Counted from the first letter of the stretch, positions 19,018-28,338 are shown. The stretch: DNA of 64,000 bases from Lachnospiraceae bacterium (GCA_015057115.1 SVEZ01000015.1:1-64000); one strand, 5' to 3'. The notes: a model not told the origin generated them from the letters alone. Translations and numbers: made by a program.

Positions 19018-20592
19018 ATGGAAGAGATGATTGTGCATTTTGTGGGAGATCCTATGGAACTTTTTCAGGGAGAAACCATGAAGGCAGAACTACTGTTAGG
19101 CGGCTATGCCATTGTAACCGGGGAAAAAGAGGAACTGGATACCTTGTGGGAAAAATTCGGTATTTTATTCGTGGAGCCCACGGAAATTCTGGAATGTGAA
19201 CAGTTGTCGGAAGGGGTAGGCCAGCAGAGCCAGATTTGTATAGAATCGGATCGACTGGGAAAGGGAAGCGGTGTGCTGATGGCATATCTGGATTCCGGTA
19301 TAGACTACCGCCATCCGGAGTTTCTAACCGACGCAGGAAAAAGCCGGATTGATGAAATCTATGACTTAAGCGGCGAGGAACCTCGGGTATACGATAACGC
19401 AGTGATAGAGGAAGCACTGGGATTACCGAGAGAGGAAGGAGACCGGTTGGTTCGCAGTCGGGATGTATCCGGTCATGGAACCCACGTGGCGGCTATCGGT
19501 TCCGGAAGAAGCGGAGTGGCGCCGGAAAGCGAAATCCTGATGGTGAAAATCGGAACCGGGAGGGATGATCAGAGTTCTACCGCAGTTTTAATGCGGGGAA
19601 TCGATTATTGTGTCAGACGGGCGCTCTTACGGCAGATTCCCATGGTTATTAACATTAGCTACGGAAATTCCTATGGTGCTCATAATGGCAGCAGTATGGT
19701 GGAACAGTACCTCAATGAAATGTTAAACTATGCCCGCATGACAGTGGTTGTGGGAGCAGGAAATGAAGGGGCCGGTAACGGGCATTTCCGGGGATTTTTG
19801 GAAAGTAATCAGCCGATTGGTGCCAAATTATCTGTGGCAGATGTACAACCCCAATTTATGTTTCAGTTTTGGAAGCGGTTTGAAGATGTGATGGAGGTGG
19901 AGGTTTTTTCACCGGAGGGAAAACGGGCGCTCCTTAGTTTTCTGCCCGGATGCAGGAGCTACGATTTGGGAAGAGTTACCTTGCGGGTTACCACCGCCGG
20001 CCCCAGCCCGGTGCAACAGGATCAGGTGCTGCTGATGGAACTGATTCCCGAGGGGGATTTTTTGACTGCGGGAATATGGGAAATCCGGGTAGGAAGAATG
20101 GAAAACCGACGGATGCAGTTCGACATCTGGCTTCCGGTAAAAAGCAGGCTGGCAGTTTTAACCGGCTTTTTAAACCCGACGCCGGAGAGTACCCTGACCA
20201 TTCCCTCTACTGCAACAAGGGTCATTACGGTGGGGGCATTGGATACTCGGTATGGACAGGTGGCGGATTTTTCAGGGAGAGGATTTTCCTGGCTGAAACC
20301 GGGGGAAAAGCCGGATTTAGTGGCCCCCGGAGTGGGGGTTGTATCCGCTGCCGTGGGAGGTGGATATACTGCCAAAACCGGTACCAGTATGGCGGCACCC
20401 TTTGTGGCCGGAGCGGCAGCTCTTTTGATGGAATGGGGGATTGTCAAAGGAAACGACCGGTTTTTATATGCGGATAAGGTGAAGGCCTATCTAATACGGG
20501 GAGCCTCCCCGGTTTCGGGGGTTGAAAGCTATCCGGATGAACGGGCGGGATGGGGGAGCCTTTGCATAAAAAACAGTCTGTTTGAGGACTAA
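19018..20592 (+). CDS. Csp-like S8 family serine protease (subtilase)
   Basis: A 524-residue clostridial subtilase with an intact catalytic set: Asp in AYLDSGIDYRHPEF, His in VSGHGTHVAAIGSG, oxyanion Asn in VVGAGNEGAGN and Ser in KTGTSMAAPFVAGAA. There is no signal peptide. A roughly 70-residue N-terminal segment before the catalytic domain and a jelly-roll-like insert between the Asn and Ser motifs resemble the Csp germination proteases, some of which are spore-associated. The start is uncertain because the region before 19018 has only a weak ribosome-binding site; the ATG at 19027 is an alternative. Confidence 0.88.
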   Translation: MEEMIVHFVGDPMELFQGETMKAELLLGGYAIVTGEKEELDTLWEKFGILFVEPTEILECEQLSEGVGQQSQICIESDRLGKGSGVLMAYLDSGIDYRHPEFLTDAGKSRIDEIYDLSGEEPRVYDNAVIEEALGLPREEGDRLVRSRDVSGHGTHVAAIGSGRSGVAPESEILMVKIGTGRDDQSSTAVLMRGIDYCVRRALLRQIPMVINISYGNSYGAHNGSSMVEQYLNEMLNYARMTVVVGAGNEGAGNGHFRGFLESNQPIGAKLSVADVQPQFMFQFWKRFEDVMEVEVFSPEGKRALLSFLPGCRSYDLGRVTLRVTTAGPSPVQQDQVLLMELIPEGDFLTAGIWEIRVGRMENRRMQFDIWLPVKSRLAVLTGFLNPTPESTLTIPSTATRVITVGALDTRYGQVADFSGRGFSWLKPGEKPDLVAPGVGVVSAAVGGGYTAKTGTSMAAPFVAGAAALLMEWGIVKGNDRFLYADKVKAYLIRGASPVSGVESYPDERAGWGSLCIKNSLFED

Positions 20593-20646
20593 GGGGAATG
20601 TGTTATAAATCGTATAAATCTATGAAAATTTGTGCAAAATCCCCAT

Positions 20647-20675
20647 TTGAAATTTGCTTTATGTTAGAATATAAA
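20647..20675 (+). promoter_or_regulatory. Sigma-A promoter for the BvgS-like kinase
   Basis: TTGAAA, 17-base spacer and TATAAA, about 48 bases before the ATG at 20723. Confidence 0.6.
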
Positions 20676-20722
20676 CGAAAGTATGCATAGTAGGGAAACA
20701 GTAGCAGAGGCGAGGATGACCT

Positions 20723-23497
20723 ATGAAAAATAGAGCGAAACAACTGATTTGTATTTTCATGATTCTGGTGTTGGTTTTAAACAGCGGAATTCTTGTGCAT
20801 GCAAACGAAAAGGAAAAAGTTCGAGTTGCCTATTACCCTATGGAGGGCTTTTTTGACGAAGAAGCGGGAAGACTTTCCGGTTATGGTGTTTCCGTATTAA
20901 ATAAGATTACAGAATATCTGGACGTAAATTTTGTTTATCAGCGGGCGGAGAGTCTGGAAAAAGCAAAAGAGATGTTGCAAAACGGAAAGGTAGATATTGT
21001 CCTTCCGGTGGCAAAGAACAATCTTTTTCTTTCCGATGAGTTTTACGTGGGCTATGTCAGTATCTTTGAGTCTTCCTTTGGTTTGGTGTGCAGTGACAAG
21101 CGGGATGACCTATATTATGGTGATCGAAGAGCTATTCATAAGCTGGCGGTGGGAATTGCGGAAGATACTTACAATACCATTGGAATGAAACAATACATTA
21201 AGGCAATGTGGCTTACCGAAAAGCAGTTAAAGATTTACAAGCATCCTACACAGCTTAAGCAGGCAGCAAGTCGGGGGGAAATTGATGCGGTGATTACGGA
21301 TACCACTCATATGCAAAGCGGTACCAAACTGTTGGCAAGGTTCGGATATTCCGGTAATTATCTTGTTTCCCGTAAGGAGTATAATTATATTCATAAAATA
21401 GAAGATGCCCTAGGTGTGATAAAGACCCAGGAGCCGGAGTTTTGGAAAGAGCTTATTGCCCGGTATTATCCTACGTCCCTTTATACGCCGATTACCAAAG
21501 AGGAAGCGGATTATATCAAAAAGCTGGGACGGCTGAGTTTTTTGATGGTGGAAAAACAGGGATACTATCTGCATACGGAGAAAGAGGGTTATGGAGGTAT
21601 TTATCCGGAACTGGTAAAAGAAATGGAAAAGCGATTGGATGTTCCCTGTGAGCTTCGGGTAGAGACCGCGGACGTATTGACGGAATGGTTGAATCGTGCC
21701 ATTAGCCCGGCTGTTAGTCTTTATGAGGAAAAGACGCTGAGTGAACGGGATGTGGTGCTTGGTTTTTATGCGGATAAACGGTTTGCCAGTTTCTTGAACG
21801 TAAGTATGACGGCAAACTATGTAACGCGTCATTATTACGAAATTTACCGAAAAGGAGAAATAGAAGATAATCCCAATGATCGGGTTGCGGTGGTAAAAGG
21901 AGATAAGGCGGTTTTAAGCCTTTTAAATCAGTTTTACACGGATAAAGTGGTATCCTGCAAAGACTACGAGGAATGCCTGAAGAAAGTGCGGGAAGGGGAA
22001 GCAGATGTTACGATTATGGATACCAAAATCGCAGAGTATTATCTGCCGGCTTACCAGAATGCGAATCTGGCTCTTTCCTTCTTAAGCTTGGAAACCAGAA
22101 GTTGCATGGCCACCAAGGAGACGGTTTTGGCTTCTGTCATGGATAAGGTTATAAAAGAGATGGAAGCGGACGGAACCTTGGAGGAGATTCTCAACGCAGA
22201 TGGAATGGAGGCGCCGGTGCAGACCGGTTTTGTTGCTGCGCTCTATAATAATCCCCAGCGAAGCATACGGGTAATTGTTTTACTGGCCATGTTGGTTCTT
22301 ATTATTTTGGGACTGATGATTGCGGTATTTCGTACCCGGAGAAAAAATGAATTTCTTATTCGAATGTCAGATGCCAAGACGGAATTTATGTCCCGTATGA
22401 GCCACGATATCCGAACCCCGATGAACGGTGTACTTGGCATGGCGCACCTTGCCAGACAGGAAGAAGATGTTCCGGAAAAAGTGGATGAATATCTGAGTAA
22501 AATAGAAGGTGCCGGAGAATACTTGCTGGGATTAATCAACGACATTCTGGATATGACAAAGTTATCCAGCGGTAAAATTGTATTTAACTACGAAATCATG
22601 AATATGTTTGAAATGGCTGCGAATCTGCGGGAGATTTTGGAGCCTACGTTCCAGGGCAGAGGCGTGGAGTTGGCATGCGATTTTTCCGAAATCCAATATC
22701 CATATATCCGCACGGATCAAATGCGTGTAATGCAGATTATTTCCAATCTGTTGGGCAATGCGGTGAAGTTTACACCGGCGGGCAAGAAAGTATACTGGAT
22801 TGCCAAATCCCGAAAGATAAACGATAAACAGGTGGAAACCATTACCATTATTCGGGATGAAGGCTGTGGTATGAGTGAAGAATTTTTAAAGAAGCTTTAT
22901 GAGCCGTTTGAGCAGGAAGACAATTTATATAGTAAAGGCTCCAACGGAACCGGTTTGGGACTTGCCATAGTAAAGAATTTGGTAGATCAGATGGGAGGAA
23001 CCATTCAGGTAGAAAGCAAGCTGGGTGAGGGTACCACCTTTATTATTCGTTTTGCTCGAGGAAAAGGGGAAGCTTTTGAAAAGAAACCGGAACCGGAGAA
23101 GAAGGTAGACAAAGATTTATCCGGCTTGAAAGTTTTGATTGTAGAAGACCAGCCTTTAAATCAGGAGATTTTAAAAGGACTGTTGGCGCATAAGCATATT
23201 CAGACAGAAGTGGCAGAAAACGGAAAGGAAGCGGTTGAACTGATGCAGACTGCAAAAGCGGCGGAAATCGATTTGATTTTTATGGACATTCGAATGCCGG
23301 TTATGGATGGTATTACCGCCACCAGGAGGATTCGTGCACTGGAGGATGGGCATGCCAATTCCATTCCGATTATTGCCCTTACGGCCAATGCTTTTGATGT
23401 GGACAAAGAGGCTACAAAAGAAGCGGGAATGAACGGACATTTGGCAAAACCCATTCATCCGAAGGAACTGTTTGAAACAATTGAAAAATTTCTGTAA
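20723..23497 (+). CDS. BvgS-like hybrid sensor histidine kinase
   Basis: A 924-residue hybrid kinase. A signal peptide (1-28) is followed by two extracellular solute-binding-protein-type sensor domains (about 33-255 and 270-495), a membrane helix (about 515-537), HisKA with an intact H-box (MSRMSHDIRTPMNGV), HATPase_c (IISNLLGNAVKFT, RDEGCGMSEEF, GTGLGLAIVKNL) and a C-terminal receiver (IVEDQPLNQEIL, FMDIRMPVMDG, LAKPIHPKEL). It has no Hpt domain or DNA-binding output of its own. The intact Hpt in the neighbouring kinase homologue at 15116 is a plausible relay partner (inference). It should sense a small molecule such as an amino acid outside the cell. Confidence 0.93.
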   Translation: MKNRAKQLICIFMILVLVLNSGILVHANEKEKVRVAYYPMEGFFDEEAGRLSGYGVSVLNKITEYLDVNFVYQRAESLEKAKEMLQNGKVDIVLPVAKNNLFLSDEFYVGYVSIFESSFGLVCSDKRDDLYYGDRRAIHKLAVGIAEDTYNTIGMKQYIKAMWLTEKQLKIYKHPTQLKQAASRGEIDAVITDTTHMQSGTKLLARFGYSGNYLVSRKEYNYIHKIEDALGVIKTQEPEFWKELIARYYPTSLYTPITKEEADYIKKLGRLSFLMVEKQGYYLHTEKEGYGGIYPELVKEMEKRLDVPCELRVETADVLTEWLNRAISPAVSLYEEKTLSERDVVLGFYADKRFASFLNVSMTANYVTRHYYEIYRKGEIEDNPNDRVAVVKGDKAVLSLLNQFYTDKVVSCKDYEECLKKVREGEADVTIMDTKIAEYYLPAYQNANLALSFLSLETRSCMATKETVLASVMDKVIKEMEADGTLEEILNADGMEAPVQTGFVAALYNNPQRSIRVIVLLAMLVLIILGLMIAVFRTRRKNEFLIRMSDAKTEFMSRMSHDIRTPMNGVLGMAHLARQEEDVPEKVDEYLSKIEGAGEYLLGLINDILDMTKLSSGKIVFNYEIMNMFEMAANLREILEPTFQGRGVELACDFSEIQYPYIRTDQMRVMQIISNLLGNAVKFTPAGKKVYWIAKSRKINDKQVETITIIRDEGCGMSEEFLKKLYEPFEQEDNLYSKGSNGTGLGLAIVKNLVDQMGGTIQVESKLGEGTTFIIRFARGKGEAFEKKPEPEKKVDKDLSGLKVLIVEDQPLNQEILKGLLAHKHIQTEVAENGKEAVELMQTAKAAEIDLIFMDIRMPVMDGITATRRIRALEDGHANSIPIIALTANAFDVDKEATKEAGMNGHLAKPIHPKELFETIEKFL

Positions 23498-23524
23498 AGT
23501 CATAGAAATATCACGATATTATGC

Positions 23525-23538
23525 TATAATGCTATAAT
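23525..23538 (+). promoter_or_regulatory. Duplicated -10 box before the GGDEF-like gene
   Basis: Two perfect TATAAT hexamers lie 8 bases apart within a short direct repeat (ATGCTATA repeated). No strong -35 could be placed upstream, so only the -10 is claimed. Confidence 0.4.
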
Positions 23539-23574
23539 GCAACTAGTTTTGGAAGGTTGTAGAAGGAGTTTGAC

Positions 23575-25056
23575 GTGGGAAAAGAATTTTTTGCAGGATT
23601 TTATCTTGTTGCAGGAGCTGTCATAGCAGCCTATTTGTTTCGGGCGATGACGAAGAAGGATCCATTAGGAAAAAGTATGACCAGGGCTATGGGCGCTGGT
23701 TTACTTGTGGTTATAGCATACATTTTGTATCTGTGTGTGAATGATTTCCGGCTGATGGCCATCGGATGCAGTCTGGTGTTTGTGGGCATTGACTGGTGTC
23801 TGTTTTTCCTGGTACAGTTTTCCAGACAGTTTGTGGGCTTAAATAAGCCGAAGTATCATGAATATGAGATTTTAGGCGGAATTCTGGCAGCGGATTCCCT
23901 TCACCTTTTATTGAATCCCTTTTATCAGCAGACGGTAAGTTTTAAGATGGTGGTAATCCATGGGGCTGCTTATCTGGAAAGAGATGCCCATGCATTGTTT
24001 TATATCCATTTGACTTTGTGTTATATTATGGTTGCCTGGATTTATTTTGTATTGCTTCGGAAATATCTGCAGGTTGCCAAATTTTACAGAGCACGTTATG
24101 CCGTAATTAATGCGGCATTTATGGCGGTTATTATTTTAAATGCGGCATATCTGATTGTGCATACGCATATTGATTATTCTATTTTGGGTTATGCCTTTGT
24201 AGGATGCTTCCTGTACTTTTATGTATATGATTATAAGGGAGAGGCAGCAGCCAATGCTACCAAGGCGTACTTCGTAGAAGAGATGAATAACCCCATTGTC
24301 TTTTTTGACTATGAAGGCAAGTTGCTTATGAGTAACCACCGGGCCAGAGAGATATTAAATCTGGCGGAAGAGGAAACCATTTCCGATTTTATTAAGAAAA
24401 ATGATTACCTTACCATGAATGAGGAGGAAGAACAGTCTTTTGAAACCACATTGGTATCCAAGGATAAGGTATTTTATTTCCAGATTAAATATAAGTTTTT
24501 GACGGATAAGGATGGTAAGACCATCGGAAGCTATTTTGTATATGAGGATATTACGGAGAAGAAGCGTGCGTTGATTCAGACAGAGTACAATGCAACCCAC
24601 GATATTTTAACCGGAACCTATAACAGAAACTACTTTGCATCATTTAAGAAAGAGATTGGAGAAAAGCAGCTATATCCGGTATATGGTGCAATCTTTGATG
24701 TAAACGGCCTGCGGGATATTAACAAGATTTACGGTCTGGAAACCGGTGATAGAGTATTAAAGAGAATGGCATGGCTGATGCAGCAGTTTTCCCGGGTTAC
24801 GGATTATGTAATTCGTATGGATGGCGGTGAGATGGCATTGATTCTACCGGCAACCGGCGAGCGTAAGGCAGAGGAGATTTTTAAGCGAATTGAACGTCGA
24901 ATCGGTAATTTTGAAGTGGCGGGCTTGGATATTTCCGTGACCAGCAGTTATTTTCATCTTGATAACATCGAAGATTTCGATAAATTGTATGAGGAGGCGA
25001 GAAGCAAAATCGCCGACAAGAAGAAAAATGAAATGACAAGGAAGACAAGTTCCTAG
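23575..25056 (+). CDS. Degenerate GGDEF-domain membrane protein with conserved I-site
   Basis: A 493-residue protein with seven N-terminal membrane helices (about 1-220), a PAS-like region (about 240-335) and a GGDEF fold (about 340-490). The signature motif reads DGGEM (residues 416-420) where active diguanylate cyclases have GG(D/E)EF, so the catalytic acidic residue is displaced. The allosteric c-di-GMP-binding RxxD is intact (RVTD, 407-410) at the usual five-residue distance. This pattern suggests a c-di-GMP receptor rather than a synthase. The start is GTG with AGAAGGAG 6 bases upstream. A bidirectional terminator follows. Confidence 0.88.
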   Translation: MGKEFFAGFYLVAGAVIAAYLFRAMTKKDPLGKSMTRAMGAGLLVVIAYILYLCVNDFRLMAIGCSLVFVGIDWCLFFLVQFSRQFVGLNKPKYHEYEILGGILAADSLHLLLNPFYQQTVSFKMVVIHGAAYLERDAHALFYIHLTLCYIMVAWIYFVLLRKYLQVAKFYRARYAVINAAFMAVIILNAAYLIVHTHIDYSILGYAFVGCFLYFYVYDYKGEAAANATKAYFVEEMNNPIVFFDYEGKLLMSNHRAREILNLAEEETISDFIKKNDYLTMNEEEEQSFETTLVSKDKVFYFQIKYKFLTDKDGKTIGSYFVYEDITEKKRALIQTEYNATHDILTGTYNRNYFASFKKEIGEKQLYPVYGAIFDVNGLRDINKIYGLETGDRVLKRMAWLMQQFSRVTDYVIRMDGGEMALILPATGERKAEEIFKRIERRIGNFEVAGLDISVTSSYFHLDNIEDFDKLYEEARSKIADKKKNEMTRKTSS

Positions 25057-25067
25057 TCAGGGAATAG

Positions 25068-25099
25068 AAAAGAGCGAGGCGTAAAAGTCTCGCTCTTTT
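25068..25099. terminator. Bidirectional terminator
   Basis: An 11-bp perfect stem (AAAAGAGCGAG / CTCGCTCTTTT) with a 10-base loop lies between the GGDEF-like gene and the convergent small gene ending at 25132. A-tract and T-tract flanks allow use in both directions. Confidence 0.75.
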
Positions 25100-25131
25100 C
25101 GAGTATGGAAAATATTAAAACTTTGGACACG

Positions 25132-25287
25132 TTAGAATTCCGGCTCGTCACTGGTATCTCTTTCTAAATCTTCATTGGCCTGTGACACTTCTTTATGATA
25201 GTTGGCGCTGGTCTTGTCAGCTCGCTCCTGAACCTGATTCTTTACAACTTCCTGATTCTTTGCTAATTCATTCTCATTATGTTTCAT
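25132..25287 (-). CDS. Small hydrophilic protein of unknown function
   Basis: A 51-residue, highly charged protein rich in Asn, Glu, Lys and Gln, predicted helical, with no membrane segment or Cys. An in-frame upstream start exists, but the ATG at 25287 gives the more typical N-terminus (MKHNENEL) and has a GGGGG run 8 bases upstream. It lies downstream of the metalloregulator gene on the same strand. I cannot assign a family. Confidence 0.5.
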   Translation of the reverse strand: MKHNENELAKNQEVVKNQVQERADKTSANYHKEVSQANEDLERDTSDEPEF

Positions 25288-25350
25288 GGCAAATACCCCC
25301 AATACTTCAAAATCTTGTACATAGTATAGCATAAACTTGAATGTTTTGCA

Positions 25351-25740
25351 CTAGTTTTCTGAATTTTTTTGAAGATATTCCTTAATGGCAGAAAAACTTT
25401 CCGCTGTCAGGGCATGCTCCATGCGGCAGGCATCGTAGGCCGCAATTTCCTGGGGTACCCCCATGGAAGTAAGCCAATCTGAAAAAACAGTATGGCGTTC
25501 CAGCACTGATCTGGCTCGTTCTTCACCTTTTGGGGTTAGAGTGAGAAAGCCGTGTTCATTCACCAGTACATATTCTTTGGCACATAGGTTTTTTAGGGCA
25601 ATGCTGACACTGGCCTTGCTGTAGCTTAGTTTATTAGCAAGATCAATGGAACGAACCTGAGGAAGTTCTTTTGACAGCATGAGGATTGCCTCCAAATAAT
25701 CTTCTAAGGATTCCTCGGACTTTTGCTTTTGGTGAGTCAT
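25351..25740 (-). CDS. DtxR/MntR-family metal-dependent transcriptional regulator
   Basis: A 129-residue regulator with an N-terminal winged helix (SLEDYLEAILMLS, VRSIDLANKLSYSKASVSIALKNL) and a metal-binding dimerisation region containing RHTVFSDWL and DACRMEHALT, where Cys, Glu and His match the DtxR/MntR metal ligands. The SH3-like third domain is absent, as in MntR-size members. AAAGGAGG precedes the ATG. It is transcribed divergently from the DUF6110-like/P-type ATPase operon, and CTAAC/GTTAG inverted repeats overlap both promoters, so autoregulation and control of the ATPase are likely. Mn(II) or Fe(II) is the probable signal. Confidence 0.9.
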   Translation of the reverse strand: MTHQKQKSEESLEDYLEAILMLSKELPQVRSIDLANKLSYSKASVSIALKNLCAKEYVLVNEHGFLTLTPKGEERARSVLERHTVFSDWLTSMGVPQEIAAYDACRMEHALTAESFSAIKEYLQKNSEN

Positions 25741-25782
25741 ATATATCTTGCCTCCTTTATGTGAAATAGAAGTAAGTATCTA

Positions 25783-25796
25783 CTAACTAATGTTAG
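25783..25796. promoter_or_regulatory. Operator candidate over the dtxR-like promoter
   Basis: Inverted repeat CTAAC-N4-GTTAG overlaps the -10 box of the minus-strand promoter. It shares half-sites with the palindromes at 25830, 38738 and 38850. Confidence 0.5.
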
Positions 25797-25823
25797 AATA
25801 ACATATTTTCAGATAAAATACAA
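25795..25823 (-). promoter_or_regulatory. Promoter for the DtxR-like regulator
   Basis: Minus-strand TTGTAT, 17-base spacer and TATTCT, 55 bases before the ATG. Confidence 0.6.
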
Positions 25824-25829
25824 GAAAAA

Positions 25830-25845
25830 GTTAGTGTTGATTAAC
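25830..25845. promoter_or_regulatory. Operator candidate over the ATPase operon promoter
   Basis: GTTAG-TGTTGA-TTAAC matches the GTTAG-N6-CTAAC architecture of the perfect palindromes at 38738 and 38850, with one half-site mismatch. It covers the -35 box of the promoter at 25837-25866. A further GTTAG half-site lies at 25850. Confidence 0.55.
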
Positions 25846-25866
25846 TTGCGTTAGTTGGGCTATAAT
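25837..25866 (+). promoter_or_regulatory. Promoter for the DUF6110-like/P-type ATPase operon
   Basis: TTGATT, 18-base spacer and TATAAT, 33 bases before the ATG at 25899. Confidence 0.65.
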
Positions 25867-25898
25867 TTATGGGAAAGAAAAGTGAGGTGAGAGGAAGT

Positions 25899-26225
25899 AT
25901 GTTTAAATGTTTGGAATGCATTAACTGGAAAAAAACCGGTATTTTTGCTGCAGGTGTAGCCTTTGGAACAGCCGGAATCAAAATTTTAGCCAGTAAGGAT
26001 GCAAAGAAGGTATACACCAACTGTACAGCAGCCGTTCTTCGTGGAAAAGAATGCGTTATGAAGACCGTAAATACTGTACAGGAAAATGCGGAAGACATCT
26101 ATGCGGATGCCAAGAATATCAACGATGAGCGTAAAGCCCAGGAAGATGCAGCTATGTGTGAGGATACATCTAAAGCATGTGGGGATACGTTTGAGGAAGT
26201 GAAAACAGATGAAGTTTCAGATTAA
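25899..26225 (+). CDS. DUF6110-like small protein next to a metal ATPase
   Basis: A 108-residue protein with a hydrophobic stretch (about 10-30, TGIFAAGVAFGTAGIKIL) followed by a helical, charged tail (SKDAKKVYTNCTAAVLRGKE). It matches my recollection of DUF6110 proteins, which sit directly before P1B-type ATPases of this kind. An earlier in-frame ATG at 25869 overlaps the promoter region; AGAGGA before 25899 supports the shorter start. It overlaps the ATPase gene by 17 bases. A role as an accessory to metal export is inference. Confidence 0.7.
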   Translation: MFKCLECINWKKTGIFAAGVAFGTAGIKILASKDAKKVYTNCTAAVLRGKECVMKTVNTVQENAEDIYADAKNINDERKAQEDAAMCEDTSKACGDTFEEVKTDEVSD

Positions 26226-28284
26226 GCATCGTTCCAAAAATCGCCTTCGCGTACATATGTGTCAGCGGCACATGTCTTTTGAGCAGGCAGACACTTTGCT
26301 GTATTATTTGCATGAGTACAAGAACGTGACCTTTGTAAAAGTGTACGAACGTACAGCAGATGCGGTAATCTCCTTCGTGGGTGAAGAGGGAGATATCCTT
26401 CGCCTGCTTTCTGATTTTTCTTATGAAAAAGCGGATGTGCCGGCTGTGGCCTTAGAGAATTCCGGACGGGCACTGAATCAGGAATATCAGGAAAAGTTAA
26501 TGGGAAAAATTGCTTTTCACTATCTGCGGAAGTGGATTTTACCGGCGCCGATACGTCTTGCCTACAATACGGTACGTGCCCTGCATTACGGAAAAGAAGG
26601 GTTGAAGTGCCTTGCAAAGGGCAGGATTGAAGTTCCGGTATTGGATGCAACCGCAATCTGGGTATCCATGTTGCGAGGCGAAAGTGATGTGGCCGGTTCC
26701 ATTATGTTTATGCTGGGAATCGGTGAACTTTTAGAGGAATGGACCCACAAGAAGTCCGTGGACGATTTGGCAAGAAGCCTATCTTTAAATGTGGGAAAGG
26801 TATGGCTAAAAAGCGAAAAAGGCCAGATTCTTGTGCCAAGTGCAACCATTAAGCTGGAGGACGAAATCCTGGTACATATGGGAAATGTGATTCCCTTTGA
26901 TGGTGTTATTGTTGACGGCGAGGCTATGGTAAACCAGGCATCTTTGACCGGTGAATCTGTTCCGGTGCGAAAGGTGGAAGGCGGCTATGCTTATGCGGGT
27001 ACAGTAATCGAGGAGGGTGAGCTGACTATCCGTGTAAAAGCAGTAGGCGGAAACAGTCGTTTTGAGAAAATCGTTACCATGATTGAGGAGTCGGAGCGGT
27101 TAAAAAGCAACGTGGAAAGCAAGGCATCTCATCTGGCTGACAGATTGGTTCCCTATAGTTTGTTGGGAACGGGACTGACCTGGCTGCTGACAAGAAATGC
27201 CAGCAAGGCGTTGGCCATTTTAATGGTGGATTATAGCTGCGCATTAAAGCTGGCTATGCCGATTTCCGTATTGTCTGCAATAAGAGAAGCCAGTCTGTAC
27301 AACGTAACCGTAAAAGGTGGTAAGTTCTTAGAAGCTGTTTCGGAAGCGGATACCGTTGTTTTTGACAAAACGGGAACCATTACCAAGGCGCAGCCTACGG
27401 TCCGGGAAGTGATTTCTTTTAACGGACAGGAGCCGGAGGAACTCTTGCGAATCGCTGCCTGTTTAGAAGAACATTTCCCTCATTCCATGGCGAAGGCAGT
27501 AGTACAGGCCTGTGAGGATAAGGGATTGCATCATGAAGAGATGCATTCAAAGGTGGAATACATTGTGGCCCATGGGGTTGTAACCACCATTGAGGATAAA
27601 AGAGTGATAATCGGAAGTGCCCATTTTGCATTTGAGGATGAGAAGGTTACAATTTTGCAGGATAAGATGGAACTGTTTGAGAATCTTCCGGCGGAGTACT
27701 CCTATTTATATATGGCAATTGACGGTAAACTTGCCGCAGTGATTGCCATAGAGGACCCCATGAGGGAAGAAGCCCAAGCAGTAATCAATTCCTTGCGAAA
27801 AGCGGGAATCGGAAAGCTTGTGATGATGACAGGAGACAGTGAGAAAACTGCGGCCGCCATTGCCAGACAGGTGGGCGTAGATGAATATTATGCGGAGGTT
27901 CTTCCGGAAGACAAAGCTTCCTTTGTGGAAAAAGAGCAGCAGCAGGGTAGACGGGTAATTATGATTGGTGACGGAATCAACGATTCCCCGGCACTTTCTG
28001 CTGCAGATGTGGGAATTGCCATCAGTGATGGCGCGGAAATTGCAAGAGAGATTGCAGATATTACCATTGGAGCCAATGATCTGTATCAGATTGTTACGCT
28101 GAAGTTATTAAGTGATGCGCTGATGCATCGGATTAAAAGTAACTATCGCAGTATTGTAGGTTTTAACAGCCTGTTAATCGTGCTGGGAGTAGCAGGAGTA
28201 TTACAGCCGACAACAACGGCGCTTTTACACAATACGTCCACACTGATGATTGGTTTGAAGAGTATGAATAATCTCTTGACGTAA
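26209..28284 (+). CDS. P1B-type heavy-metal translocating ATPase, candidate Mn/Fe exporter
   Basis: A 691-residue metal-transport ATPase. Intact P-type motifs are SLTGESVPV (actuator), FDKTGTITKAQP (phosphorylated Asp), FPHSMAKA (nucleotide-binding) and GDGINDSPAL (hinge). The usual transmembrane CPC metal site is replaced by VDYSCALKLAMP, so Cu(I), Zn or Cd export is less likely. Together with a divergent DtxR/MntR-type regulator, this favours Mn(II) or Fe(II) (inference). The N-terminal 80 residues have an HMA-like fold without a CxxC pair. The znu-type promoter lies across its 3' end. Confidence 0.9.
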   Translation: MKFQIKHRSKNRLRVHMCQRHMSFEQADTLLYYLHEYKNVTFVKVYERTADAVISFVGEEGDILRLLSDFSYEKADVPAVALENSGRALNQEYQEKLMGKIAFHYLRKWILPAPIRLAYNTVRALHYGKEGLKCLAKGRIEVPVLDATAIWVSMLRGESDVAGSIMFMLGIGELLEEWTHKKSVDDLARSLSLNVGKVWLKSEKGQILVPSATIKLEDEILVHMGNVIPFDGVIVDGEAMVNQASLTGESVPVRKVEGGYAYAGTVIEEGELTIRVKAVGGNSRFEKIVTMIEESERLKSNVESKASHLADRLVPYSLLGTGLTWLLTRNASKALAILMVDYSCALKLAMPISVLSAIREASLYNVTVKGGKFLEAVSEADTVVFDKTGTITKAQPTVREVISFNGQEPEELLRIAACLEEHFPHSMAKAVVQACEDKGLHHEEMHSKVEYIVAHGVVTTIEDKRVIIGSAHFAFEDEKVTILQDKMELFENLPAEYSYLYMAIDGKLAAVIAIEDPMREEAQAVINSLRKAGIGKLVMMTGDSEKTAAAIARQVGVDEYYAEVLPEDKASFVEKEQQQGRRVIMIGDGINDSPALSAADVGIAISDGAEIAREIADITIGANDLYQIVTLKLLSDALMHRIKSNYRSIVGFNSLLIVLGVAGVLQPTTTALLHNTSTLMIGLKSMNNLLT

Positions 28285-28304
28285 CAGCCGGAAATGTCTA
28301 TAAT
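28276..28304 (+). promoter_or_regulatory. Strong promoter for the Zn/Mn ABC operon
   Basis: TTGACG, 17-base spacer and TATAAT. The -35 box overlaps the last codons of the ATPase gene, and the first operon ATG is at 28339. Confidence 0.75.
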
Positions 28305-28338
28305 GAGGAACGAAAAGACAAAGTACGGGAGACGGATT

